DNA of 64,000 nt from Hydractinia symbiolongicarpus (lineage: Eukaryota > Cnidaria > Hydrozoa > Anthoathecata > Hydractiniidae), in assembly GCF_029227915.1 (NCBI RefSeq), contig NC_079889.1, forward strand, positions 3,224,001 through 3,288,000, in the 5' to 3' direction. The translations under genes and the position numbers were made by a program. Positions 9,600 to 21,300 of the stretch are shown piece after piece (the first letter of the stretch is position 1; every line of letters starts with the position of its first letter). The notes under the pieces were generated by a model. That model was not told where the DNA came from, searched no databases, and worked only from the letters and a program-made list of their open reading frames with translations.

Positions 9600-12225
9600 G
9601 ATTTTTACTCTTCAATGTGAACAATGGTTGTCAGCTATCAACCTTCATAAATAGAAATGTCGTTTCGTGGAAGATGTACGATTTCTTTTATTTCTTTAGT
9701 TTTTTTAACTGTTATTTAAAATAGCTATAAAGTTAGGGAGAATCATGTCGTTTTATTTTAAAGCACTTTGAAAACATATTGATAGAAACTTACGTTTTTT
9801 AATATACATTGTGGACCGAAACTGTTGTTAAAATAAATCCCAAAATGGAACATTCTTTAATTTCCATCCTTAGCTACGAACAACTGAACTGGTGAATTAA
9901 GGAAACGAAAACCATAATTTTATTTTTTTATTTTTTCTCTTTTCATACAGTTTTGTCACCTCGTCCCCAGGATTTAGAGCCCTCGCGTTAAAGTGATAGT
10001 TATACATCTATGGCTACATGCTTGCAATGGTAATTTTCTTAGAGAAGTTTTACTGTGGCAGTTTTTTTTAATTTTTTGAGCAGATCATGACATGCAGTCT
10101 TACATAGATTACATAAAAAATAAATAAATAAAACAATAATAAGAAAGAAAGAATATCAGCTCACTAAAATGTCTAATTATATTCTTAGACTTCCTGACAG
10201 CTGTGAATCACATTGCATATTTGAATAAAGTTGATTACAATGTTAGCTATTATGGTTACCTACTGTCAAAGAAATTTCACGTTTGTTTCAAAGTTCCTGT
10301 CAGTATAAATGCAGCTGTTGTTAGAAATATCTTTCTTCTGTTCTTTATTTTGTTCGGTAAAAATAATCAGGCGACTGGGCGTCAGGGTGGAGGTGGAATT
10401 TAATGGGGCGTGTTATGCACTTATAATAGGACGTTCTGTTTCTCTTTAAAAGGAAAAAAATTGTTTTCACTTTCATGTCAAGAATTAAAGGAAATTACTA
10501 TTTCCTAAAGTAAGTAGTTTAATCTTAAAAATGAAATGTCACAAATGTAGTTAGTAAAAAACTAACACTTGTTATTCTTCTAGCAGTAGCCTTGGGGTGA
10601 ACTGTGCTTGTGTGAAGCGACTGGTTTTTATAGTGTAGATTTAACGGAATCAGTACCTCAAGTACCGGATTCTTCAGCTACTAGTCCAATGTTTGAAAAA
10701 CCAACGATTCCACTTTATAGAGACTGCTTTCTATCTACATGTGGCTCAATTAATTTAAGTAGCTGTTGCTGATCTTAGAAACCTAAAAATGCCATGAACT
10801 GATTTAAATGAGTTAAACATAGGTGAGAACGCTGGAAATGATTGTTTTGGTGGTTCTGTGCAGTGTATATTGTAGTTGCTCTTAGAAAGAGACAATGCCA
10901 AATCAAATTTGATCAAAATTTCTCTTTTTCATTGTAATAAACGTTGTGCGTAACAACGACAAAAGGAAGTTTTTCCCCAATAACTGATGCCTTTATACTA
11001 AAACATAACTTTCCAAACATTTACCACGTATTTTTTAGATAAATATTGGTTTTTATTTAGCCTCGACATTCTTAGCGATACGCTGACATCGTGAATGCAT
11101 TTTGTGCCTTGGGTAGCTTTAGCACTCTTTAAAATTATGATTACGAGAGGGTATATAGCATGTACTCTAGTTGTCATTTAAACCCTTTTTATTCTTATAA
11201 GTGTCGCTATGTGTAGGTAATTTGAAGATTAGTGTTTAATTTTCACAGAGAATAGAAGGTGTACCCTTGATTTACTCTTTTTTATTAAGGGAATTGCTAG
11301 TCTTTTTAATTATTCTGTTAACACCATCTTTAAAACATAATTTAGTTTAAGTCGACCTCCCTACAGAAAATATAAGGACGTCGTTCTGTTTTTTTTTAAC
11401 ACAATAGATGAAACTTTGATTCTGAGCTATTTAGTTTTTTTTCGCCTAGTGTAAACCACCAAAATGTAAATTTCCTAAAACATCCACATTTGTTGAGTAC
11501 AGCATTTAGCCTGTGTAATTTTAAGGGTTCATCTGGCTTTCGGGAAGTTGAACACTCATAAATTGAGCAATTAGCTCCTAACCATTGTAATATGCGTGAA
11601 TCTAACACAAAACTTAAGTGAACTACCCACGTTTCCCGCTTGTTTTTTAAATTTTAATCCCCTAAGGTGTAGTCCGGGTGCTAAAAATTTTTTAACGCGA
11701 GTCGTATGCAGAAGCGGAGCTTGCTTGCGGCTGTGTCTTTTTCTTATGACTATGATTTAGTGAAATTCTGTGACTGAAGGCTTCATAGAAAAAATATGCA
11801 TAAAAAACTTGAGCCAGCAGGAAGGAAGTATCTACTTGTATATATTTCGGCATTGGTTGATCAATACCGCGAAAAAAAATTATACCTTTCATGAGCATTT
11901 TTACACTTTTAATGTGTGCGATGCAGAATATTTAAAAAAAGGCATCCTAAAACCTGACACAGAAAGGCGGTAAAAAAATATCACAAATTATATAAAGTAT
12001 TAAAACGGTAAAAAAGATATAGTTCTTTTGTTCTTTTTGTTTCATTTATAAGCATGCTCGCTGAGTATTTACTGCATGAATGAATACACATCTTACGCAT
12101 GCGCATTTTTATTTCGTTTAATGAACGAAAGGTTTACGTCTAAACTAATAATTAAAGGAATTATCGCAATTATAATATACGATTAATTATAAACAGAGAA
12201 AAATGGGTTTAAAATTGACGAATGG
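9600..12225. other. Gene-free interval between FoxL2 and the 1,924-residue gene
   Basis: The FoxL2 promoter should lie at its left. I see only short chance frames, A/T-rich simple sequence and no recognisable repeat of note. Confidence 0.4.
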
Positions 12226-12228
12226 GAG

Positions 12229-12236
12229 TATAAAAG
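12229..12236 (+). promoter_or_regulatory. TATA box of the large secreted-protein gene
   Basis: TATAAAAG lies 82 bases before the start codon at 12318, predicting transcription start near 12260. A short in-frame upstream ORF (ATG at 12253 or 12262 to TAG at 12271-12273) may be partly included in the leader. Confidence 0.55.
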
Positions 12237-12317
12237 CGCTCGAATTGTTTGAATGAATTACATGTTCTTGTAGTTATCATGAGATTTCGTTTGTGGATGT
12301 AGAAAAAGAAACAAAAG

Positions 12318-15300
12318 ATGCAGGCAATAATTATACTGAAGTTCGTTTTTTTCATGCAAACAATATATTTTAGCCAAGGTAAGGTCCAAATTCTGCAAAC
12401 TCTATTCCAAGGTGCGTTAACTTCTGAAGTTGTTTTATGTCGACCTTGAGGAACAAAGTCTTCCTTTTTTTAAATACAAGCCCTTTCTTGGTTTTGATAA
12501 TATAGTGCCATGCTAATCCATGTCTCATATAATTCATCACAACCACATCATGCTGAAAGGGAAAATAAATATCCAATAAAAGGCTGCAGAGTACAGTATT
12601 CGCACCTTAGATTAATTAGCTAACATATATTAACGTAACTCATAACAGTCAAATGTGCAAGAATTAAATTTATCTATAAGAATCTCAACGTTTTGAGATT
12701 ATTTTCTAATAATGTCCGTGTTTGTTGTGCAACAGTTGTTGCGAAATTCTTGAGGTAGAAAAAATTCTATCTCGACAACATTTGTTGTGCAGCATCCCTA
12801 GCGCCGCTATCTGATTCCAATAAAGTCGCAACAGTGGCTGTTGCACAATAGTTGGTAAACACTTCCTGTGTTAATAGAAACCAAGTTTTCGCTGCCAGTC
12901 TCTGCAATTTTAGGAAAATAAATCACTAAAGAATTAAGCTGTGACTGAACTTCTATCTCCTATCGGATGTTTTGTTCAGTGTGTTTATATTCCATGCAGT
13001 TAAAATCAAATGTGTCCATAAGCGTATCCTTAACCATGTATGACGGAAATAAAAATTAGAATTTTGGAAATATGAGATTGTTATATAAGCAAGTGTATTT
13101 TCTCTTGTAAGATAATGTGTATCCTACTATTTACATTTTTATATTTTGAGCGCAATCACAACTAATACGAATAATTGTTCGTATACTTTAGGTGGCACAC
13201 TGACGGCGAAGAGTCTTTTAGAAACAATAGCACCAACATACAAACAAGCAAAGCTACCTCCAGGCTTTCCTCCTTTAAACTCAATCAACACCGATAAATT
13301 TGATTACAAAACATCTGGAGATGATATCAAAGTATCAGCTCAATTGGAAAAACCAGTCGTCATGTTCCCTGACTATGTGATCATATCAGGAGTTAAGATG
13401 AATTTCACGTTCAATAAAAAGAATTCAGACAAAACAGCTTGGAAAGCAGATGTAAAAGGTCAGTTGTGTATTTTGCGACTTATAACGATGACAAATAGAT
13501 ATGGCAACTAACAGCGACAGCAAATATCAGCACTTCAAATAATAATAGCAATACATTTGCTTTTAGAAGAGAACATTGTGTCAGAAACACAAACGTAGCA
13601 TAAAAGAGAAACTGAAATTGACAAACTGATTACTTGAATAGTATAACGTAATGCAAAAATTGAAATAATATCAGTGAAACAAATGACAAATGACAAACGA
13701 ACAACAACAACAATAACACCAACAGCAAAAACAACAATGACTTTAACAAAACAAAACGTCCATCAGGAAAAAGCAAAGAGAACAATAATAATGAAAGTAG
13801 AACATATGTAGAATAACATCAAATAGCAATACAAATACAAACATGAATATATATAGTTCTCTATCAGATGATAACACAGCAACAAGAACAGCAATAACCG
13901 TAACAGTAACAAAAAAACATAATCAATTTAAGTTACTTTGACAGAAAAAACCAACGACTATGCTTTAATATTTTGACGCTATCAGACAATTTACGAAGAA
14001 TTAAAATATTAAAAAAACAGCTACTTTTTGTGTTGTTAGGTTTATGGGCCATTGGTTCAACAATTGCTCCCGTAAATATCACATCAAATGGAACTTTATA
14101 TGCTTTTGTCAAGAGATTAGAATTAAAGGAAATTGTGTCTCAATGTTTAAAGAAAGACGCCAAAAAAGATATTGGCATTGACACTGGTGCGATAACATTG
14201 AAAGATGTTGAAATTAGAGCCGATGTGCTGGACAATATGAATGGAGTAAACATCGAATTTTCTGGTTTGCTCGATCATAATACATTGGAAGGAATTCCAG
14301 TGAAAATAACAATGAACAAGTACGCGAATTCTAAGCCTCAATTATTTTCTGTTATCCAGTTCAGAAACATTAGTCCTGAGAAGGTCTTAAAGAAACTCAT
14401 GAATCAGAAAACATTGACTATACCATTTATGGCTCATATGCTATCCGGTAGCCGATTGTTTTCAGATAAACAAGACATATTTGGACTGGTTTTTTCATAC
14501 ACGGAAGTTTATTACTACCGAGAAGCTACAATTACCAGTGACATCATTGCGTCAGTGTTGCAATCTCATATCCCAATTGGTGTAACTCTCCTCTTTCCTT
14601 TGAATCTATCAAAAAGCAAACTGAAATCTTTATCAGAGACTGTTAAAATTGCCTTTGTTATTAACAAACCATCATTTGATTTACTGATTGATAAAAGGGA
14701 CAAACTTGCAGTAGACGAGATACTACCTATAATTTCAGAAGAGTTTCAAACCAACACTGCAAATAGTATTCCGAATTTTATGATCGACCTTAACGATGCG
14801 TTTACCACTCATTTGACCTTTGATTCCACCACCACAACATTCTCTATATTTGTGCGGCTAACGGAGACAATCGATTTAGTCAAGAGTTTATTGAAAATAA
14901 AAGTAACTCATCTAGTACTACAGAGACGTATCGGATTAGATGACAAAAAGCAAGCTTGGAAGGTAGCTGCGAAGGGCGTATACACCATTAGAAATGCTAA
15001 AATCAACGTGCAATATTCTGAATTATCTAATGAAACTGGTAAGCCGTATGGATTAACTGGAATTGGAAATGAGGTCAGTTTAGAAGATATTGTATCCGAA
15101 TTCGATCCCGATTTTTATCCTGATGAAGATTCCAAAGAAATGATTGAGAACACGGAAATCGAAAGTTTAAAAATACATCAAGTGAGACTTTTTTCTCGCG
15201 TGCCAAGATCACATGGAACTCCACATTTGCTAATAACAGGTTACACGAATTTACCCGAATTCGAAAAAGACATACAGATTGCTTTGTTACTGTTATATAA

Positions 15301-18300
15301 GAATAAAAAGTGGCAGTGTAAATGGGCTGCTTCACTCAAGCATAGCCCTTTGAGCAACATCATACAAGCTTTTACTGGATTTGACAGTAGAAATTTAAAA
15401 CTTCTTCATAACGGTCACATCTTGACAACAATCATTAGTTCTCCGTTGCCATCATATACGCTGCTCCCACCTCATATCATTACAACACCGTTGCTACGAT
15501 TACCAGTAAAAAAAGCATTGACGTTGATAGCACTCCTTCGTTTCCCTGACAACTGTGGTGACGATAAAATGTGTGAATCAGCATCTGAGTTATTGGATAC
15601 ATCTAAAATGTATACCGTGAAGGGTGTTATTTCAATGGATGGTTTTACGCTTCGTGCAAAAATTAAATACAATCTGAATCTATCGAATCAAATAAAAGGA
15701 GTAAATAGCACAATACAATTTACGATCGGAAATAGTTCCATGCTGGATATTGTTACGTCATTGAAGATAGCACGGTCAAGTTTGATGTTCGATGGCTTTA
15801 TTCATATTCGTAAGTCTGGAGAAATTCAACTTCAAATGGCTTGTCGAAAAAAACGTTGGATTGAGCCATTTAAAATGAAAAGCCTTATCTTTGAGAATCT
15901 AAAACTTGTCACAAGTTACAAAACTGGCTCCGATTTAGACAGACTAAAAATGCAAGGAAAAGTACTTCTGGGAACTCCAGGAAATGGTGATGAGATCGAA
16001 GCACCATTAATGTTAGATTATAATCCAAGTGCACCTTTAACTAGTTCATTTTATGGAAACTACACAGATATCACACTAGATATATTGCTTTCAGCCTTTT
16101 CAATTACTACAGAACTACCTGGTGTTCTATCTGAATCTAACTTCCCGACTGGGTTAATGTTGTCATATTCTGGAAAAGATTTATCAAAACCTACATATAC
16201 TCTTCACGGCGAAATTAACATATTTGGTCGATTGCTAAATTGCCAAGTTCTTTTACCACATGAGGAGGATGTACGTATTATTACCGATAACAGTCCGGCA
16301 CCTGTTATCTTTGCCAAAGGTTTAATTATTATACAAGCAGACTGGAAGAGTAAACTACGAGGACCAACAATTGTTGCAAATATAGATAATTATAACGCAA
16401 ACGTAACAGTGAAAGGTTATGTCAAAACACTTGGCATTGAATCAGAAGCTGACATTGTTTTGGAAGATAAAGGAGTTAGGTTCTCAATTTCTGGTAAACT
16501 GATGGACTACAAACAAACCAAACTGACTGCTTATTCCTTGGATTCAACAGATAGCTTTCAGGTGAGCTTATTACCTATGACAAGTAGATATCCAATTGCA
16601 TTATGTAGCAATGCCTTTTTGTAGACAAAATTTGATGATTAGGCAAAACTTTGTTTGAAATGTGTTACAATTTGATTGTCTACTTATCAATCATTTCCGT
16701 TTCATATTTTGTTCTGCAAAGAGTAATCGATGCTTTCAAAACTATAGTAGAAATTTTTGTTAAATGAATTGAAATCAACGGTGAATATTTATAGAGACCA
16801 AAAGGAGGAATATAGTAGAACCAAGTTGAGCTAAATCACCATATTAAATCTGCACTGAAACATCTGCTAGAATGAAATTTTCTTAACAATACAACCTTAT
16901 TCTTTTGCAAGTTTTCAATGCAACTGCAATACAAATAAACAAACAAAATAATATTGTTTCTTTCTTTCCATTTCAATTGCAATCTCTTTAAATCTTAAAG
17001 CCAAATATCTTTTGTACTTTAGGTATTTGGCTGTTTCGAAGACCTTGCAGAACAAGTGCAAATTTTACTGTTGGAAATCATTGACAAAGCAGCTAATCAG
17101 AGTATCATAAATATGGAAAAGGCTGATCAGAATTATTTAAATGCTCAAAAACATTACGAAAATGCAGAACGGGAAGAAATACACATCCGAAATCAACGTA
17201 ATCGAGCACGTGTGTTTTATGAAGAGCATTTACTAGCATATGGTAGATTTGAAGTTAAAGTTAACGACACGTGTATCGCACCAAAATGTGGATTAAGTAA
17301 GCACTTTATTTTTTCATGCCTTTTTACGGACCTTAATGTTCATACAAATAAAGCTGCCTACCATTCTTTGGAATATTCGTCATTTCATAATGCTTGGTGA
17401 GTTTTAAATACAAGAAATTTTGAGCAAGATTTTATACAATTTATTAACATATTTTATCTTAAATATAATATTTTATACCAATCAAACAATAATTTTTATG
17501 GGTTATGTGAAATACCTTACGTCTTCTATTCTGCTTTGAATCTTTATCGCTATTATAATAGCCGTATTCCATCTGTCTGTCTTTGCGCAGACCCCCCGCT
17601 CAGTTAGAAAATTATGTCACGGAAACACGAATATTAAATGCGATATATTTTTATCCACTTTGTTGCGACGGGTAAATTGAGAGGACGGGCGAACCCGTGG
17701 ATTTTTCCACGGGCTAACGACTAGTCTATATTATAGTAGCCTTATACGTCTATCTGTCTGTCTGTCACGCAAAATGCTACCGCAAGTAGCGAGACGCAAT
17801 CAATGAGGTATTAAAAGGACGGGCGTACCTGTGGACTTTTCCACGGGCCTCCAACTAGTTTAATCATTAACTTTTGTGTTAACATTAGTTATTGATTTGC
17901 AATACTTAATACAAATAATTCACTTTTATTTTAGAATGTTTTGGTTGCCCAAAACTTCAAAAATGTTGTCGGTTGGACATCTTTGGACATTGTATTTCAT
18001 GTTCAAGCTGGAAGACATGTTGCTGGAAAAATATCAATCCCCTATGTATTGCAAAGCATGACGGTTGTCACGTGGTCAAGGCTGTTGCTGAAAGAGATTT
18101 AACAGAAAAAGAAGTATGGAGTTTTTTTGTTTTTTTGTTTGTGTTATACAGAAAATCTATAGTGCTGCATATGTAACGTCTTCTCAAGGCAATGTTTGCA
18201 GTAAGAGTTGGAAAAAATCGTAAAGGGAGTGAGGGACGTAAATGGCATCATTTACTTGATGCAACTTAAAATAAGCGGCAAACGTATTATTATCCTTCGA

Positions 18301-21300
18301 AGTGAAAAGGAACATATTCACATATGATCCTATCATTCTCGCGAACAGTACACTAGTTCTATTCATAGAGATATTTATGTTCTATGTTCTTCTTTAGCAC
18401 TTTTTTCTAATCATACTGTTTTATAATTCTTTCTTGCGATATTTGTGTTACGACTTATTTTGGTATTTATTAATAATTTTTTCATTAGGCACAACTTATC
18501 CAACAAAGGATTATACTTGATAATCTTGATCAACATGTTACAAATGCAGAAGTAAATAAAGGCAAACACAAAGCGGTCTTAGAAGCAGCAACCGATGCGA
18601 AAGCCATAGTGGAGGAAGATTCATCGCCAGGCCTTAACGCACACGATTCCATCAGAAATTTTGGGACACCCTACGGGTGGGCAAAAATTAATAGTATATG
18701 TTATAATACCAGTATTGAACAAGCAGCTACTGGATGCATGAAGTTTCAAATTTCAAGTATGACTGTTTGGTATAGTTGATTATTAAGAAAATGGATATTC
18801 GTGTAAATGTTATTTCCAAAGTTGACTTGTGCGAGGTGTGACAATGTATCTATATCAAGATAAATATCTTGTTCTGATATACCTGGTTTACATATTTCAG
18901 GTCGAATATAAGAATTGCTTACTTTAAGATATTTGGCTTCTGCATTGTTTCTTCATTATATATTTTTCGTTATAGATGAACTTTTTGGCAAGCCAGAGCA
19001 AAATATCACAATTTGGAGTTGTTTAAAAGAAGACCTTGTAACAGAAATAACCGAATCATTAGCCAACTTTATTTTTCCTAAAATAATAGACAACAGTGCT
19101 GATAGTATAACAGAAGTGGCAACGCAATTAAACAGTGCCGAAATTGATAAAGTTAAGACTCCTTCACTTACACCACAGATAGTCAATGAAAAAGATTTAC
19201 CAAGTCTGCCAAACAACGAATTGTCTAGTCCGTCTAATAATGAATTATCTGAGCCAGAAAATAATGAAGGACTCAACGAAGCAGAGGACGCGACAGCAGA
19301 ATCTCCATCTCCACAAGATGGTGAGTTGCTGCACGAAGCTCTAGGAGATGGACCTCAAAACTCAGAGGCCCAAAACACTTTAAATTCTCCACCGCCAAAT
19401 ATGGTTGATGCCAACGGAAAGCCTCAGGTGATGTTAATTGATAGTTCCAGGATCGGTGATTATGCAAATAAACCAAGAAAAGAGGAAAAAGAAAGAGAAC
19501 AAGAAAAAGAAGAAGAAGAAGAAGAAGAAAAAGAAGAAAGCGAAAGTTCTGCCTCGGGTGAAGAAGCGACTAACGAAGAATTAAAGGAACTTTATGATAA
19601 CGAGACTCGTGCTAAAGCTAACAATGATGAGAAAATGGTCAATAAAAAAAACGAAGATAATGAGAAAGATATGCTAGCGAAAGAAATAGTGGAGCAAGAA
19701 GAAGCAGACGAAGAAGCAGAAGAAGGAAATGCAAAGAAAATCACAAAGGCTAAGAAAAAGAAAAAGAAAAAATCTAAGAAAAAGAAAACGAAATTATTGA
19801 ATGTATTTTCTCAGCAACCATCCTCGGCGTACCAAAGTACGCAATACTATGATCCTGCTTATCAGCAAACAAATAATCAATCGTCATCTGGAAGGTATGG
19901 ATCTGAATATCCAAGCAGAAATCAATCGTCACTTACTAATGTGTACCAGGCTAGTTCTTACAACAATGCCCATACAGCAGAAGGAAAATATACATATGCG
20001 CCCAACTTTACAGTAGAAAATCAAACCAGAGGTTCTGGTAGTGGAGTAACCAATATGAATACCTCACAAGCTGCTTATTACAGTCAATCTTTGCCTTACA
20101 ACAATGTAAACCTGACATTATATCAAAATAGACAAGCCAACGATGCCAGTATCCAACCATCCGCTGCAACAGATGAACCTTTTAATCGTACAGATAAACC
20201 ATTCTTTACTGGCTATACTCCTTCAATCATTGATTCACCAAATTTCGCTTTGCAGCAGTCATCTGAGCAACTTGCCACAAATTACGTACCCGCAGGTACA
20301 AATTATGCATCTGATGATTCAATATCATCCACAAATACAAACAGTAACGTTCGCAGCAATATTCCTAAAACGAGAAAACGTCGCAACATCGAAGATGTAA
20401 TAAGGTCACAAATACCAATTACAATTTCTGAGACACCGAAAAGTAGAATTTTATTCTCGAACCCTTTTTGGGACATCAAATCTGATCGCAGTATAACATC
20501 GACAAGATCAAACATTCCAATGAAGCCACATCAGCAAAAGTTGATGAGGAATGTTATTCATAAACGATGGAAAATTCCAGGCAAGTATTATAATATTTTA
20601 ACTGATAGTAAAATCTATGTTTTAAAGTAATGTGCAAATATGTAAGACGCTTTATTGCACAAAGAATTTGCGCAGCATGTATTAAAAAGAAAGTTTTCTG
20701 ACAAAAGTTACCAGTTGCGCTGTACTGAAACGTGATAATATTGTATACTGCAAGATGCAGTGAGATGAAGCAATATGAACGTATTTTGCGCGTATTGATA
20801 TTTACACAATTTTCCGAATGTTTTTCTAATAATAATTTGAAAAAGCTATATAGTAGGATTTCGTACAAGATAGGTGTGTTAAAACACCTTTTCTGCAATC
20901 AGCTTTTCTTGTATTCTTTTCTTGTAAGATGTAGCGGGTAATTTCAATGTTAAATTTCACGCTCTAACAAAATTTTCTGCGTAATTCCGCAAAATTAAGT
21001 TCACAAAGAACTTAGGCTTTAAGTTATAAAAAAAGATTAGTGGATTGTTTTTCTGTATAATTTTTAACCTCATATTACGGTTGATTTAAAATAGAACGTA
21101 TTTATTAACAATACTTATAATTTATATTAGATAATTCAAATGGTCGCTGCCATATTTTTCATCAGTTAATCGCCATATGCAAGGACATGGCCGAAACGAT
21201 CGTTATGTTGGAGAAATCAATAAAAGACTCGCGATCAAAATTCCACGATGAAGACAAAGATATCTATTTAGAGTTATTTGAAACAGAAGATTTCCTTATT

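Larger units (their letters stand above)
17023..18113 (+). other. Coiled coil and Cys-rich segment (exons 4-5)
   Basis: Exon 4 is a charged helix (LEIIDKAANQSIINMEKADQ onward, about 70 residues) ending in DTCIAPKCG. Exon 5 adds ten more cysteines in about 45 residues, including CFGCPKLQKCC and SCSSWKTCCW. Twelve cysteines in such a short span suggest a disulphide-knotted extracellular domain. The pattern matches no family I know. Confidence 0.55.

Noticed and set aside
9216-9620. 134-codon plus-strand frame over the FoxL2 N-terminus
   Set aside because: It is the antisense shadow of the FoxL2 coding region, with no start context or domain.
12724-12860. Imperfect inverted 'gttgtgcaacag' blocks in intron 1 of the secreted-protein gene
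   Set aside because: Pairing is loose and the loop long; similar words occur near 34.2 kb but no element ends could be fixed.
13973-14039. Upstream extension of exon 3 as a start of a separate gene
   Set aside because: The stretch before 14040 is intron: it ends in a proper acceptor and the signal-peptide exon at 12318 joins in phase through 13192-13458.
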